A DNA stretch of 64,000 nt from Siphonodentalium dalli. Its lineage: Eukaryota > Mollusca > Scaphopoda > Gadilida > Siphonodentaliidae. The position numbers and the translations under genes are program-made. Of this stretch, positions 33,900-44,139 are shown one piece after another. Numbering within the stretch: the first letter of the stretch is position 1; each line of letters opens with the position of its first letter. The notes beneath the pieces were generated by a model. The model had not been told where the DNA came from. It did no database searches and worked only from the letters and a program-made list of their open reading frames with translations. The DNA is taken from positions 189,149,794 through 189,213,793 of the forward strand of contig CP136064.1 of assembly GCA_032622095.1 (NCBI GenBank), given 5' to 3'.

Positions 33900-35279
33900 G
33901 GGCACATGTGATGAGTTCATAAATATAGGCACCTGTGTAATTGCGCTACATCTGGTGTCCACATGGGTCCATGGCGTATGCGTGGCTGTGATTATAACCT
34001 AGTCATGTAACATGTACATCCATGGGATGGGTTCATGTCTTACATATAAATGATGCCTGGTAATAAGGTCATAACTGTTGGACAAGGTCATAATTAAATC
34101 AGCCTGGATACATGGGCTGTCCATAGTGGCCGTCTCAATTTCCTACTTGTATGAGCCTGGGTCCATAGCCATAGTGGTGCACACTGCCAATCTATAGGGA
34201 CCTCCATCCTATAGGGCATTGCATGGCATGCATATAGAGACGTTGGATCCATGCACATGCATTTTGGTCCATGACTTACCCGTAGGGCCTGGAGTCCATA
34301 TGTCTCCTATATATGTGGATCAGTCCATTGCCTACCAGCAATGGTCCAGCATATATGTGAAGCTATGAACTGACTAATAACGTCGGTTCCGTAGCTTATA
34401 TTTAGGGACCTGTATCCAATGCATACATAATTATAGTCACCTTGGTATTAGCACTACTTAAAGGTGCCTGGGTCTTTGGTGTAGATATATCACGTATAAG
34501 GGGTGGGTCCATATCCTACATATAGGCATCTGCTTATGCCTGGGTACAATGCTATATGGCATACATATATCGGCCTTGGTCCATGGTCTACATGTATGGG
34601 CATGTGTCCATGGCCAACCTACAGTGCCATGTGTGTGGGCTATTTATAGGCGCCTCCACCCTTAACCTTCATATATGTGGCATCGGTCCAATATCTATGT
34701 ATAGGTTAATCTGTCACAAAACTGTCCCATATGTTCATACCATATATATGGTCATGAATCCATGGTGTACTAATGCATTGTGCATCAGACTTGGTCTATG
34801 GTACCCGAGTACATGGGCACTTGAACCATGCAACCGTGTCATGGTCCTTGAAAATGCAGCTTCGGTATCATACATGTATAATGGGCTTGGTCCATCACCA
34901 TAGAGTATACTATTGTATTTCTATAACACGGCATCACTCCATTGCGGCCTTGGTGACCAGGTATAACCCATCTAACATCGTGGTTAAATGGTGTATGCCG
35001 AGTCTGTAGATGCCTGGATCCAAGGCCAATATATAAGGGCTTATATGAAGCGGTCTGGTTCATGGACTATACATATCCTAGTCTATATGTTAGGCCATGG
35101 GTCCTATGACCATGTATATGTGCCTGGGTCCTAACCCAACTATTGTAGGGTAGGTCCATGGCTAACATATTGGTGGCTGGCCCTATGTTCTTCATATATA
35201 GTAGAGTGGGTCCGTGACTTACATTATACATCTAGCTGTGTTGGCCTATGGCTTATATAACTATTATGGTCATGCCTCA
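33900..35279. repeat. Degenerate GTCCATGG satellite, right block
   Basis: Dozens of words like GGGTCCATGGC, CCTACATATAT and TATAGGGGCCTGG follow each other, at roughly 28-bp spacing in the clearer parts (34286-34350, 34570-34640) and wider elsewhere. Frames across it are chance. Confidence 0.5.
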
Positions 35280-35283
35280 TCTA

Positions 35284-36379
35284 TCTATACTATATATTTT
35301 GAGACTTCGTATATATGTGTGTACTTCATAGAATCCAAAACGCGTGTAAAGATTGAGCTCAAACTTCCTATGTAAGTGTCAAATCCCACCGACACGACCG
35401 TGGTCGCGGTTTAGAGAAGCTCAGAGCACCCGTTCTCCAATCTCAAATCACCGCAAAGGCACGGCGTGGGTTAATCAAGTGATTATTTAATGAGCGTTTG
35501 TTTTTGACGCATCTCTATAAAGAGTGTCTGTTTGCCATTCAACGTTATTTGCATCTGCAGAGAGATATACGGAACATACATTAAATTTAAAAAACATTTG
35601 TTTCTGACCAACCCTGCGAGCACGGATGGCGCGCTTTGTTTTTACAGTATATAATTATATACCGAAATCATCCCAGATATTCACGAATATAGCATCAGAT
35701 TTCTCCCCAGATATACCGTTATAAAGCTACTGGAATCTGCCAATCTACGGGAAATTCCAGGGAATGCCGATTGAGCTCAAACTTGCTACCCATGGGAAGT
35801 GTCATATATATGAGTGTGTCCTTTATAGACTCGAACCGATTGAGCTCAAACTTGCTAAATAAGAAAATAGCCCCCAAGCCGTAAATATCAACAACAACGA
35901 TATTACTAAATACACGTTTTCGGCAATGTGAGAGTTTTCGGGGAGCCGTGATGCCAACAACAATGACCCGAAGCCCTGAATGCCAACAACAGATTCAATG
36001 CAATGTTATCTATTATGCAGAGAAATTTCACGACATTACGACAGGTACGGCAGACTCAAAATATTATGCAGACAGATTTCCCGACGGGAAGCGTTTGTTT
36101 TAAATTCAATGCAATGTTATCGTAGAGAGATTTCACGAAACAAAGAATGCGTTGTCTGTCGTTCCTAGGAAGGGGGGATTTCTACAGGTAAATTTTTCCG
36201 CCAGAAACAATTTACAATTTAATTAAAACAATTTAAAATTAAAAAAAATTAACAATAAAAAAACAATTCAGAAACAAAATATATTAAATTTAAAAAACAT
36301 TAAATTCATATTCAAAAATGTCATGTTTCTGAAACAAAGCCATGGGACGAATGCCGCCAGTGGCGGGCTAACCTGCTAG
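35284..36379 (+). mobile_element. Helitron A, nonautonomous, 1096 bp
   Basis: 5' end TCTATACTATATATTTTGAG after A at 35283; 3' end GCCAGTGGCGGGCTAACCTG then CTAG at 36376-36379. The first ~190 bp (CATAGAATCCAAAACGCG, GAGCTCAAACTTCC) are shared with B and C. The interior has no coding sequence and ends in an A-rich stretch. Confidence 0.85.
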
Positions 36380-37531
36380 TCTATACTATATATTTTGAGA
36401 CTTCGTATATATGTGTGTGTGTGTGTGTGTGTGTACTTCATAGAATCCAAAACGCGTGTACAGATTGAGATCAAATTTCGTATGTAAGTGTAAAATCCCA
36501 CCGACACGACCGTGGTCGCAGTTTAGAAAAGCTCAGAGCACCCGTTCTCCACTCCCATTCATCAAAATCAGCTCAAACGGCACGGCCGGGGTTAATAACG
36601 TCATTATATATATATATGAAGTCAGAGTCTCCAGAGTTATACCGGAACAAACACGTGTTTACGTCGTCTTGGGGGTCCACGATGGGAGTCTGACTTCAAT
36701 GCAATGTTATCGCTCGAAACACGTGTTTACTTCGTGTTGAGGTTCACGATGGGAGTCTGACAATTGTTATCGCTCGAAATAGTACAACGGCTGGACAGAT
36801 TGAGCTCAAACTTCCCATCTAGAGGTAAAATCCTGCGTACGATGTCGTCCACGCGTTTTCCAGAAGCTCCGAGCACCCGTACTCCACTCCCAGTCATTAA
36901 AATCAGCTCAAACGGCACGGCCGGGGTTAATAACGTCATTATATATATATATGAAGTCAGAGTCTCCAGAGTTATACGGGAACAAACACGTGTTTACGTC
37001 GTCTTGGGGGTCCACGATGGGAGTCTGACTTCGATGCAATGTTATCGCTCGAAACACGTGTTTACTTCGTGTTGAGGTTCACGATGGGAGTCTGACAATT
37101 GTTATCGCTCGAAATAGTACATTAGGACGGGTACGAAATGCATTTATCTCGATTAAAAAGGCAGATCTCGGAAACGGGTGGAGCTATCGACTTGAAAATT
37201 GCAATGTGAATGTATCTTGCGCCGCGTACAAATGTTATCGGGTCGCCGAGCCCATGCGACGCCCGTGCAGCGCATGCGCAGACGAGATATCGGAAACGGG
37301 TGGAGCTATCGACTTGAAATTTGCTATGTGAATGTATCTTGGGCCGGGTACAAATTTGATCGGGTCGCCGAGCCCGTGCGAAGCCAGCTTCGCGCATGCG
37401 CAGACCAGATCTCGGAAACGGGTGGAGCTACCGGGTACAATTTTTTCTTATTGAAACGCGTGGAGCTAAAAATTAAAAAAAAATATAAACAATGTTTCGG
37501 ACAAGCCGCCGGTGGCGGGCTACCCTGCTAG
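36380..37531 (+). mobile_element. Helitron B, nonautonomous, 1152 bp
   Basis: Starts immediately after the CTAG of A and ends GGTGGCGGGCTACCCTG plus CTAG at 37528-37531. The interior contains a ~205-bp segment present twice, 334 bp apart (36580 and 36914; CATTATATATATATATGAAG, CAAACACGTGTTTACGTCGT), and 2.3 units of a ~130-bp repeat (37150-37430; CGGAAACGGGTGGAGCTATC, GATCGGGTCGCCGAGCCC). Matching open frames in the two copies are repeat artefacts. Confidence 0.85.
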
Positions 37532-37679
37532 TACTATATATTTTGAGAACTCCGTATATGTGTGTGTGTGTGTGTGTGTGGGTACTTCATAGAATCCAAA
37601 ACGCGTGTAAAGATTGAGCTCAAACTTCCTATGTAAGTGTCAAATCCCACCGACACGACCGTGGTCGCGTTTTAGAGAA

Positions 37680-38700
37680 GCCCAGAGCACCCGTTCTTCA
37701 ATCTCAAATCACCGCAAAGGCACGGCATGGGTTAAGGCATCAACGCTCTTTATATATAGCATATACGGAGTTGTTAACGACGAACGCTCTTTATTGCAAT
37801 CGGCAGTTTGTTTACCGAGCACCGACGGTCATGCATTAGTTCAGTGCGTTTGTCGCATTCATTCGATAGCAGACCATTAATTCGATCAGTGCTTTACTGT
37901 CATTCATCTTATCAGACGGCATTGTTATCATTCATTCGATAGCATTGCATTCATCTGACCATTGTTAGCAGACTGCATTGTTATCAGTTTGCTTGGTTTT
38001 GTTTGCCGACGCTCCTCGATAGCATTCTTTTCCTACGGCCAGGTTTTGTTTACCGAGCGCCGTTGCATTGCATTCTGACCATACGAATCAGACTGCCTAC
38101 ATTTTTTTGGCATTCTGACCATACAAATCAGACTGCCTACATTATTGTGCATTTCTTGCTTTGTGTATTGTGAAAACAGACTGCCAAAATAATTATATTG
38201 TATTTTTGTTATCAGACTGCAAACATTATTCTGCATTCATAATACTTTGAATCATTTTGTATTGTGACACTCCCAAATCACTGCAAAGGCACTTCGGGGG
38301 TTAAGGCATCAACGCTCTTTATCTATACCATATACGGAGTTGTTAACGACAAACGCTCTATATTTCAATCGGCAGTTTGTTTACCGAGCACCGACGGTCA
38401 TGCATTAGTTCAGTGCGTTTGTCGCATTCATTCGATAGTAGACCATTAATTCGATCAGTGCTTTACTGTCATTCATCTTATCAGACGGCATTGTTATCAT
38501 TCAACGAGCGCCGTTGCATTGCATTCTGACCATACAAAAATCAGACTGCCTACATTATTGTGCATTTCTTGCTTTGTGTATTGTGAAAACAGACTGCCAA
38601 AATAATTATATTGTATTTTTGCATTCTGACCATTGTTATCAGACATTTCCTCAACATTCATCCAGTTTGTGTCATTTTATGGCTTGAATAAGGTCATTTT
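37680..38700 (+). repeat. Duplicated leader segment of Helitron C
   Basis: 37728-37930 and 38290-38490 are near-identical (GGTTAAGGCATCAACGCTCT, CAATCGGCAGTTTGTTTACC, TTCGATCAGTGCTTTACTGT). Further short repeats of GACTGCCTACATTATTGTGC type continue to about 39200. Each copy carries one paired AACGCTCTTTAT module (37745-37797 and 38309-38361), with the 12-mers 41 bp apart. The segment lies upstream of the Rep start codon, so it may be the element's promoter. Confidence 0.7.
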
Positions 38701-39229
38701 CGGCTTTTTTCGCTGCCAAAATGGCAAAATGTATTAATCAGAAGCATATCTTCCCCTGTTCGGGTGTGAATTGCTGGTCGCCCCTGACGAGATTGGTCAC
38801 CCCTGACGAGATTCCACCATGAGAGAATCGAAACTTCACTTTAAATGCCCATCATTGTAAGTGATGTCGGGCAATGTACCACGCAAATTTATCTTCATAA
38901 ATTTTCGATCTTTTCAGAAGTTGTTAGTATTATCTCGGTTCCCTCGAAGTTCATATAATTTGAACGGCCCTTCTGAGGGCCACTATTAGCGCAAGGGACT
39001 CGATAATTCTGCATTCTGACACTGCAAACATGATTGTGCATTCATAATACTTTCAATCATTTTGTATTGTGACCAATACGAATCAGACTGCCTACATTAT
39101 TGAAAGTCAGACTGCCTTCGATCATTATTCATTCTTGCTTTGTGTATTGTGAAAACAGACTGCCAAATTAATTATATTGTATTTTCTGCATTCTGATCAG
39201 ACTGCCATTGTTGAGTCCTGCATTTTGGC

Positions 39230-41317
39230 ATGCCGCCCAAGAAGAGACCAATCATTGGCCGGACAAGTTCAGGTGCCAAACGTAAGAAAATAGAAAAGGC
39301 TACTGAAACTGGACAGCAGCGTGAACAACGCCTATCAGATAAACGGGAGACGGCTGTTCAGGCTCGAGAAGTGGAAACTGAGCAGCAGTGTGAACAGCGC
39401 CTATTAGATAAACGGGAGAGGGCTGTTCAGGCTCGAGAAGTGGAAACTGGACAGCAACGTGAACAGCGCCTATCAGATAAACGGGAGACGGCTGTTCAGG
39501 CTCGAGAAGTGGAAACTGAGCAGCAGCGTGAACAGCGCCTATTAGATAAACGGGAGAGGGCTGTTCAGGCTCGAGAAGTGGAAACTGGACAGCAGCGTGA
39601 ACAGCGCCTATTAGATAAACGCGAGACGGCTGTTCAGGCTCGAGAAGAGGAAACTGGGCAGCAGCGTGAACAGCGCCTATTAGATCTCAGGGAGAGGGCT
39701 GTTCAGGCTCGAGAAGTGGAAACTGGGCAGCAGCGTGAACAACGCCTATTAGATCTCCGGGAGAGGGCTGTTCATGCTCGAGCCGTTGAAACCGATGAGC
39801 AGCGGCATCATGAGGCTGATCGTCGCCGGCGACATGCACATGCGATCAGGGAGTGGCAAAACTCCGCTTTCGTTTATGACCCTCACATCGACTACAAGTC
39901 GCACAGAATTTTGCAGATTGCCCGAATGACCGAATTGTGTCAACATTGTCGCGCTTTTAAATGGCAAGGTGAACCACCAGGGATGTGCTGCTTGAATGCC
40001 AAAGTTATGCTTCAACATGCTGACCCACCTGAACCTCTTCAAGACCTGCTTCGTGGTTCAACCCCAGAATCTAAACATTTTCTCAAGAACATCCAGAAAT
40101 ATAATGCCGCATTCCAAATGACATCTTTTGGGGCAAATATCATAACTGAAGGTGTGTATATGCCAACGTTCAAAGTTCAAGTTTACCATCGCAATGGCCC
40201 TCTACAACCCAATGATGATGCACAACCTCAATACATGCAGATATACTTTGTTGGTGATTTTAATAGAGAGGTAGAACTCCGTTCCGCTTTGTCTGATGGC
40301 ACCAGACCTGAAGTTATTTACACTCTCCAGCAAATGATCCATCAACACAACTCTTATGTGTCCAGTTTTAAATATGCTCTAGAAACCCACAACACACCAA
40401 ATTTGCAGGTGGTCATAGACGCGGACAGAAGACCACTCAATCAACACAGTGGTCGATTTAATGAACCTGCGTGCAATGAGATAGCGGTCGTTTTAGCAGG
40501 CGCAGAACATGGAAAGCGTGATATTGTTTTAAAGCGTCGTGACGACACTATACTTCGCATTTGCGAGACACATAGATCATACGACCCTCTCCAGTATCCC
40601 CTCCTCTGTGTCTTCGGTGAAGACGGATATAAGTTCGGTATACCACACTCAATCGGCAACAAAAATGTGTCATGTAAGGACTTTTATTCGTATCATTTCA
40701 TGGTTCGTGATGGGTCCTTCAACCACTTGCACCGAAGCCGGAACCTGTTCAGTCAGATTGCCGTAGATGTGTACGCCAAAGTGGAGGGTGAACGACTCCT
40801 CTATATTCGGAACAACCAGAATAAACTCCGTGCAGATTCATATATACACCTCTGTGATAGCATCAATAATGATCAGGAAAGAGCCGGAGTCGGCCAACTG
40901 GTAATCCTCCCGTCGACATTCACAGGTAGCCCGCGATATATGCAGAAGACGCAGGATGCTATGACATTTGTCAGGCACTTCGGTCGTCCGGACCTGTTCA
41001 TAACATTCACGTGCAACCCTGCATGGCAGGAATTGAAGGTTGAATTGTTCGAGGGCCAGGTTTCTAAAGACAGGCATGACTTGACAGCTAGAGTGTTCCG
41101 TCTGAAACTGACGAAGCTCATGAACCTTTTGAAGAAATCGCACATTTTGGGCCAACCTGTGTGCGATATGTATACGGTTGAATGGCAAAAGAGGGGATTA
41201 CCACATGCGCACATTTTAACTTGGCTTAAAAACAAAATACACCCCGAACAGATCGACAGCTTCATTTCTGCCGAATTTCCTGATCCTGATAGGATCCAGA
41301 ATTGTTCGAGACTGTGA
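39230..41317 (+). CDS. Helitron Rep, N-terminal part (frameshifted at its end)
   Basis: 695 codons. A basic start (MPPKKRP) is followed by seven 23-residue repeats (residues about 26-187; [20 protein letters not shown] and variants) encoded by 69-bp units, predicted to form a long charged coiled coil. From about residue 205 it follows the Helitron-like N-terminal/Rep family: [19 protein letters not shown] near 584-602 and [13 protein letters not shown] with the HUH histidines at 659 and 661. By family knowledge Rep nicks and joins single-stranded DNA in rolling-circle transposition. A frameshift near 41290 gives a false stop; the family sequence continues in another frame ([20 protein letters not shown]). 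Confidence 0.85.
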   Translation: MPPKKRPIIGRTSSGAKRKKIEKATETGQQREQRLSDKRETAVQAREVETEQQCEQRLLDKRERAVQAREVETGQQREQRLSDKRETAVQAREVETEQQREQRLLDKRERAVQAREVETGQQREQRLLDKRETAVQAREEETGQQREQRLLDLRERAVQAREVETGQQREQRLLDLRERAVHARAVETDEQRHHEADRRRRHAHAIREWQNSAFVYDPHIDYKSHRILQIARMTELCQHCRAFKWQGEPPGMCCLNAKVMLQHADPPEPLQDLLRGSTPESKHFLKNIQKYNAAFQMTSFGANIITEGVYMPTFKVQVYHRNGPLQPNDDAQPQYMQIYFVGDFNREVELRSALSDGTRPEVIYTLQQMIHQHNSYVSSFKYALETHNTPNLQVVIDADRRPLNQHSGRFNEPACNEIAVVLAGAEHGKRDIVLKRRDDTILRICETHRSYDPLQYPLLCVFGEDGYKFGIPHSIGNKNVSCKDFYSYHFMVRDGSFNHLHRSRNLFSQIAVDVYAKVEGERLLYIRNNQNKLRADSYIHLCDSINNDQERAGVGQLVILPSTFTGSPRYMQKTQDAMTFVRHFGRPDLFITFTCNPAWQELKVELFEGQVSKDRHDLTARVFRLKLTKLMNLLKKSHILGQPVCDMYTVEWQKRGLPHAHILTWLKNKIHPEQIDSFISAEFPDPDRIQNCSRL

Positions 41318-41646
41318 AGGCTCAGATGATACACGGTCCATGTGGTCCATTCAATTTCAATTCGCCCTGCATGGAAAATGTACGAAGCGGTACCCTCGGC
41401 CGTTCATCTTAGAAACGCAAACTGGCCATGATGGCTATCCACTTTACAGGAGGAGATCACCAGATGATGGTGGAAATGTCGCCAGTATAAAACTTAAAAA
41501 TGGACAGGATTTTGTTGCAGACAATAGGTGGGTTGTTCCATATTGTCCCATGTTATCAAAAATCTTCAACGCACACATAAACGTGCAACTCTGTAAAAGC
41601 TATAAAGTATGTATGCAAATACATCAATAAGGGATCAGATGCGGCG
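41293..41646 (+). pseudogene. Helitron Rep, middle part, three frames
   Basis: The expected Rep sequence continues from 41293 in one frame to about 41373 ([10 protein letters not shown]). It then moves to a second frame ([42 protein letters not shown]) up to about 41600, and to a third (IKYVCKYINKGSDAAMF). The last stretch holds the two Rep tyrosines (KYVCKY). The residues survive but are separated from the HUH part by three small indels, so no single protein can join them. Confidence 0.75.
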
Positions 41647-42792
41647 ATGTTCGCCCTACGCGACATGAGAACAAAGGACGAGTTGAGCCAATTCCAAATG
41701 GGTAGGTACATCAGTACCAATGAAGCGTTTTGGCGCATTTTTGACTTCCCCATCCACGATAGACACCCAGCCGTTTTTCGACTTGCTGTGCATTTAGAAA
41801 ATGGACAGAGAGTGTACTTCACCGAACAAACAGCGGCACAAGTTGTATCGGCTCCAAAAGAGACGACACTCACTGCCTTTTTCAAACTTTGCCAAGATGA
41901 TGATTTTGCCAAGACAATTTTGTACTGTGACCTCCCATCTTATTTCACCTTTGTCAATAATCGATGGGTCCGCCGCAAGCGTGGTGAACCCGTCGAAGGA
42001 GGCATGGGCGTGTTCAAAGACTATGCTCTCGGTAGGGTCTACACTGTTCATCCCACACAACAGGAATGTTTTTTCTTGAGAATGCTGCTGCATGAAGTGG
42101 AAGGTCCAACATCTTTTAACTCCTTGCGAACTGTCGACGGCCAATTATGCATTAGCTACAGAGAAGCGTGCTTCAAAAGGGGACTATTGGAAGACGACCA
42201 CCAATGGGAGGCAACGATGACAGAGGCAGCCATGTCAAAGTCACCTAGGAGTTTGCGTAGTTTGTTTGTGACTCTCTTGCACATATGTGGTATTGCTAAT
42301 CCTCTTGAATTGTGGCTCCAATTCAGAGAAAACCTCTCGGAGGATCTTAAATACAGGTTGCAGGTTGCAAATCCTGGCATTGACGTTTCATTCAACGATG
42401 ATATTTTCAATGCTTCTCTCGTCGAGATCGAAAACAAAATCCTGGCTCTTGGGGGACCAGAGCTCCACACTTTCGGTCTCCCTCGCACTCAACATTCTCG
42501 CCCGTCTGCACTGCCCCGAGAGGTGCTGCGTGAACTGTCATACGATTTAGATACTATCGAGCAAACACTTTCATCGGGCGAACCAAATCTTCTCCCAGAG
42601 CAGCGACACTGTTATGTCACCATACTGCAGAGTGTTGCCAATCACCTTGGTGGCATTTATTTTCTCGACACTCCCGGGGGCACTGGGAAAACATTTGTGA
42701 CAAACCTTATTTTGGCGAGTCAGGGAAGAAAGGAAAATCGCTGTTGCAGTTGCATCCTCTGGCACAGCTGCAACACTTCTTCCTGGAGGTAG
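41647..42792 (+). CDS. Helitron Rep-helicase linker and helicase Walker A part
   Basis: 381 codons shown from the first ATG; the frame is open from about 41602 with the Rep tyrosines. The first ~300 residues match the linker between Rep and helicase (WRIFDFPIHDRHPAVFRLAV, VEGPTSFNSLRTVDG). The helicase then begins with IYFLDTPGGTGKTFVTNLIL; Walker A GGTGKT is at residues 344-349. A one-base-type frameshift near 42715 makes the final ~25 residues false. The other frame restores the family sequence (IAVAVASSGTAATLLPGG) leading into the next segment. Confidence 0.8.
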   Translation: MFALRDMRTKDELSQFQMGRYISTNEAFWRIFDFPIHDRHPAVFRLAVHLENGQRVYFTEQTAAQVVSAPKETTLTAFFKLCQDDDFAKTILYCDLPSYFTFVNNRWVRRKRGEPVEGGMGVFKDYALGRVYTVHPTQQECFFLRMLLHEVEGPTSFNSLRTVDGQLCISYREACFKRGLLEDDHQWEATMTEAAMSKSPRSLRSLFVTLLHICGIANPLELWLQFRENLSEDLKYRLQVANPGIDVSFNDDIFNASLVEIENKILALGGPELHTFGLPRTQHSRPSALPREVLRELSYDLDTIEQTLSSGEPNLLPEQRHCYVTILQSVANHLGGIYFLDTPGGTGKTFVTNLILASQGRKENRCCSCILWHSCNTSSWR

Positions 42793-42826
42793 AACTGCAC
42801 ATTCAACATTCAAACTGCCACTCAAT

Positions 42827-43948
42827 TTGAATGCGAGCGATACTCCGACATGTAATATAAGCAAGGGTACTGGTCTTGCTCACCTGTTGAGAGAGGCTGT
42901 GTTGATTGTCTGGGATGAGTGTACTATGTCACATAAGAGAGCATTCGAGGCACTGGATCGAACACTGCAAGATCTAAGGGGCTGTAACAATATCATGGGT
43001 GGTATAACCTTACTATTGTCTGGAGACTTCCGACAAACTCTGCCTATTGTACCAAAAGGCACAAAGGCTGATGAATTAAAAGCTTGCATCAAATCATCTT
43101 ACCTTTGGAAGAGTGTTCGAATGCTCGAGCTGACAATTAACATGAGGGCGCATCTGTTCGGTAATGACGTGGCTGCACATTTTTTCGACCAGTTACCCAG
43201 AATTGGCGATGGCAAGTGCAATGCTGATGCCGAGGGACGAATAGATCTACGTGCTTTGAGCTCGATTGTTTCCTCTCTTGATGAGCTCATTGTGAATGTT
43301 TTCAGAGATCTTCCTCGCAAGCTCTCGAATCACACATGGCTCTGTGAGAGAGCCATTCTAGCTCCTACAAATGATATTGTTGACGAGGTGAACTTGAAGT
43401 TGTTGGAACAAGTCCCTGGACAGCTTCATTCTATGCACTCCATTGATACCATTCCAGACCAATCAGAAATTGTCAATTACCCGACCGAGTTCCTCAATTC
43501 ACTGAAACCCCCAGGCATGCCACCTCATCAGTTGCAATTGAAGGTAGGTGCACCAATCATGTTGCTCCGAAATCTTGAACCACCTAAGTTGTGTAATGGT
43601 ACACGACTTTCTATCAAGAAAATATCACCTCATATCATTGAGGCAACTATTCTCACGGGATGTGCGAAAGGGGAGCATGTTTTTCTCCCTAGGATTCCAT
43701 TGATTCCAACTGAGTCGCCAATACAGTTCCGCCGGCTTCAGTTCCCAGTTCGATTGAGCTTTGCAATGTCAATCAACAAATCACAAGGACAGACACTTAA
43801 AGTTGTTGGCCTCCAACTTCAGAGTCCCTGTTTCTCACATGGACAGCTATACGTTGCATGCTCACGGGTCGGCTCCCCCTCCAGTCTGTTCGTTTATGCA
43901 CCAGAAGGGAAAACTAGGAACGTTGTCTACCCAGAAGCATTGAGGTAA
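42827..43948 (+). CDS. Helitron Pif1-like helicase, C-terminal part
   Basis: 373 codons. Superfamily 1 Pif1-type motifs occur in order: Walker B VWDECTM (D30, E31), GDFRQTLPIVP (from residue 66), LTINMR (about 102-107), GAPIMLLRNL, NGTRL, the RLSFAMSINKSQGQTL box (about 308-323) and YVACSRVGS. The end, NVVYPEALR plus stop, is the normal Helitron helicase C-terminus. No OTU, RPA or endonuclease domain follows. The helicase unwinds DNA during rolling-circle transposition in the family. The segment is intact apart from being out of frame with its N-terminal half. Confidence 0.85.
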   Translation: MNASDTPTCNISKGTGLAHLLREAVLIVWDECTMSHKRAFEALDRTLQDLRGCNNIMGGITLLLSGDFRQTLPIVPKGTKADELKACIKSSYLWKSVRMLELTINMRAHLFGNDVAAHFFDQLPRIGDGKCNADAEGRIDLRALSSIVSSLDELIVNVFRDLPRKLSNHTWLCERAILAPTNDIVDEVNLKLLEQVPGQLHSMHSIDTIPDQSEIVNYPTEFLNSLKPPGMPPHQLQLKVGAPIMLLRNLEPPKLCNGTRLSIKKISPHIIEATILTGCAKGEHVFLPRIPLIPTESPIQFRRLQFPVRLSFAMSINKSQGQTLKVVGLQLQSPCFSHGQLYVACSRVGSPSSLFVYAPEGKTRNVVYPEALR

Positions 43949-43969
43949 ATTTTCAAAAGCAGAATGGTG

Positions 43970-44135
43970 AACCCGTCGAAGGAGTAATGGGCGTGTTCAA
44001 AGACTATGCTCTCGGTATGGTCTACACTGTTCATCCTACACAACAGCAATGTTTGTTTTTCTTGAGAATGCTGCTGCATGAAGTGGAAGGTCCAACATCG
44101 TTTAACTCCTTACGAACCGTCGATGGCCAATTTCT
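43970..44135 (+). repeat. Second copy of a Rep-helicase linker fragment
   Basis: Repeats 41984-42148 with about a dozen differences (GGTGAACCCGTCGAAGGAG, GTGTTCAAAGACTATGCTCT, CTGCATGAAGTGGAAGGTCC). It begins 22 bp after the helicase stop codon and runs directly into the 260-bp array. Confidence 0.8.
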
Positions 44136-44139
44136 CTTG

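Noticed and set aside
39749-41334. Reverse-strand frames opposite the Helitron Rep
   Set aside because: Antisense shadows of a clearly recognisable Rep on the + strand.
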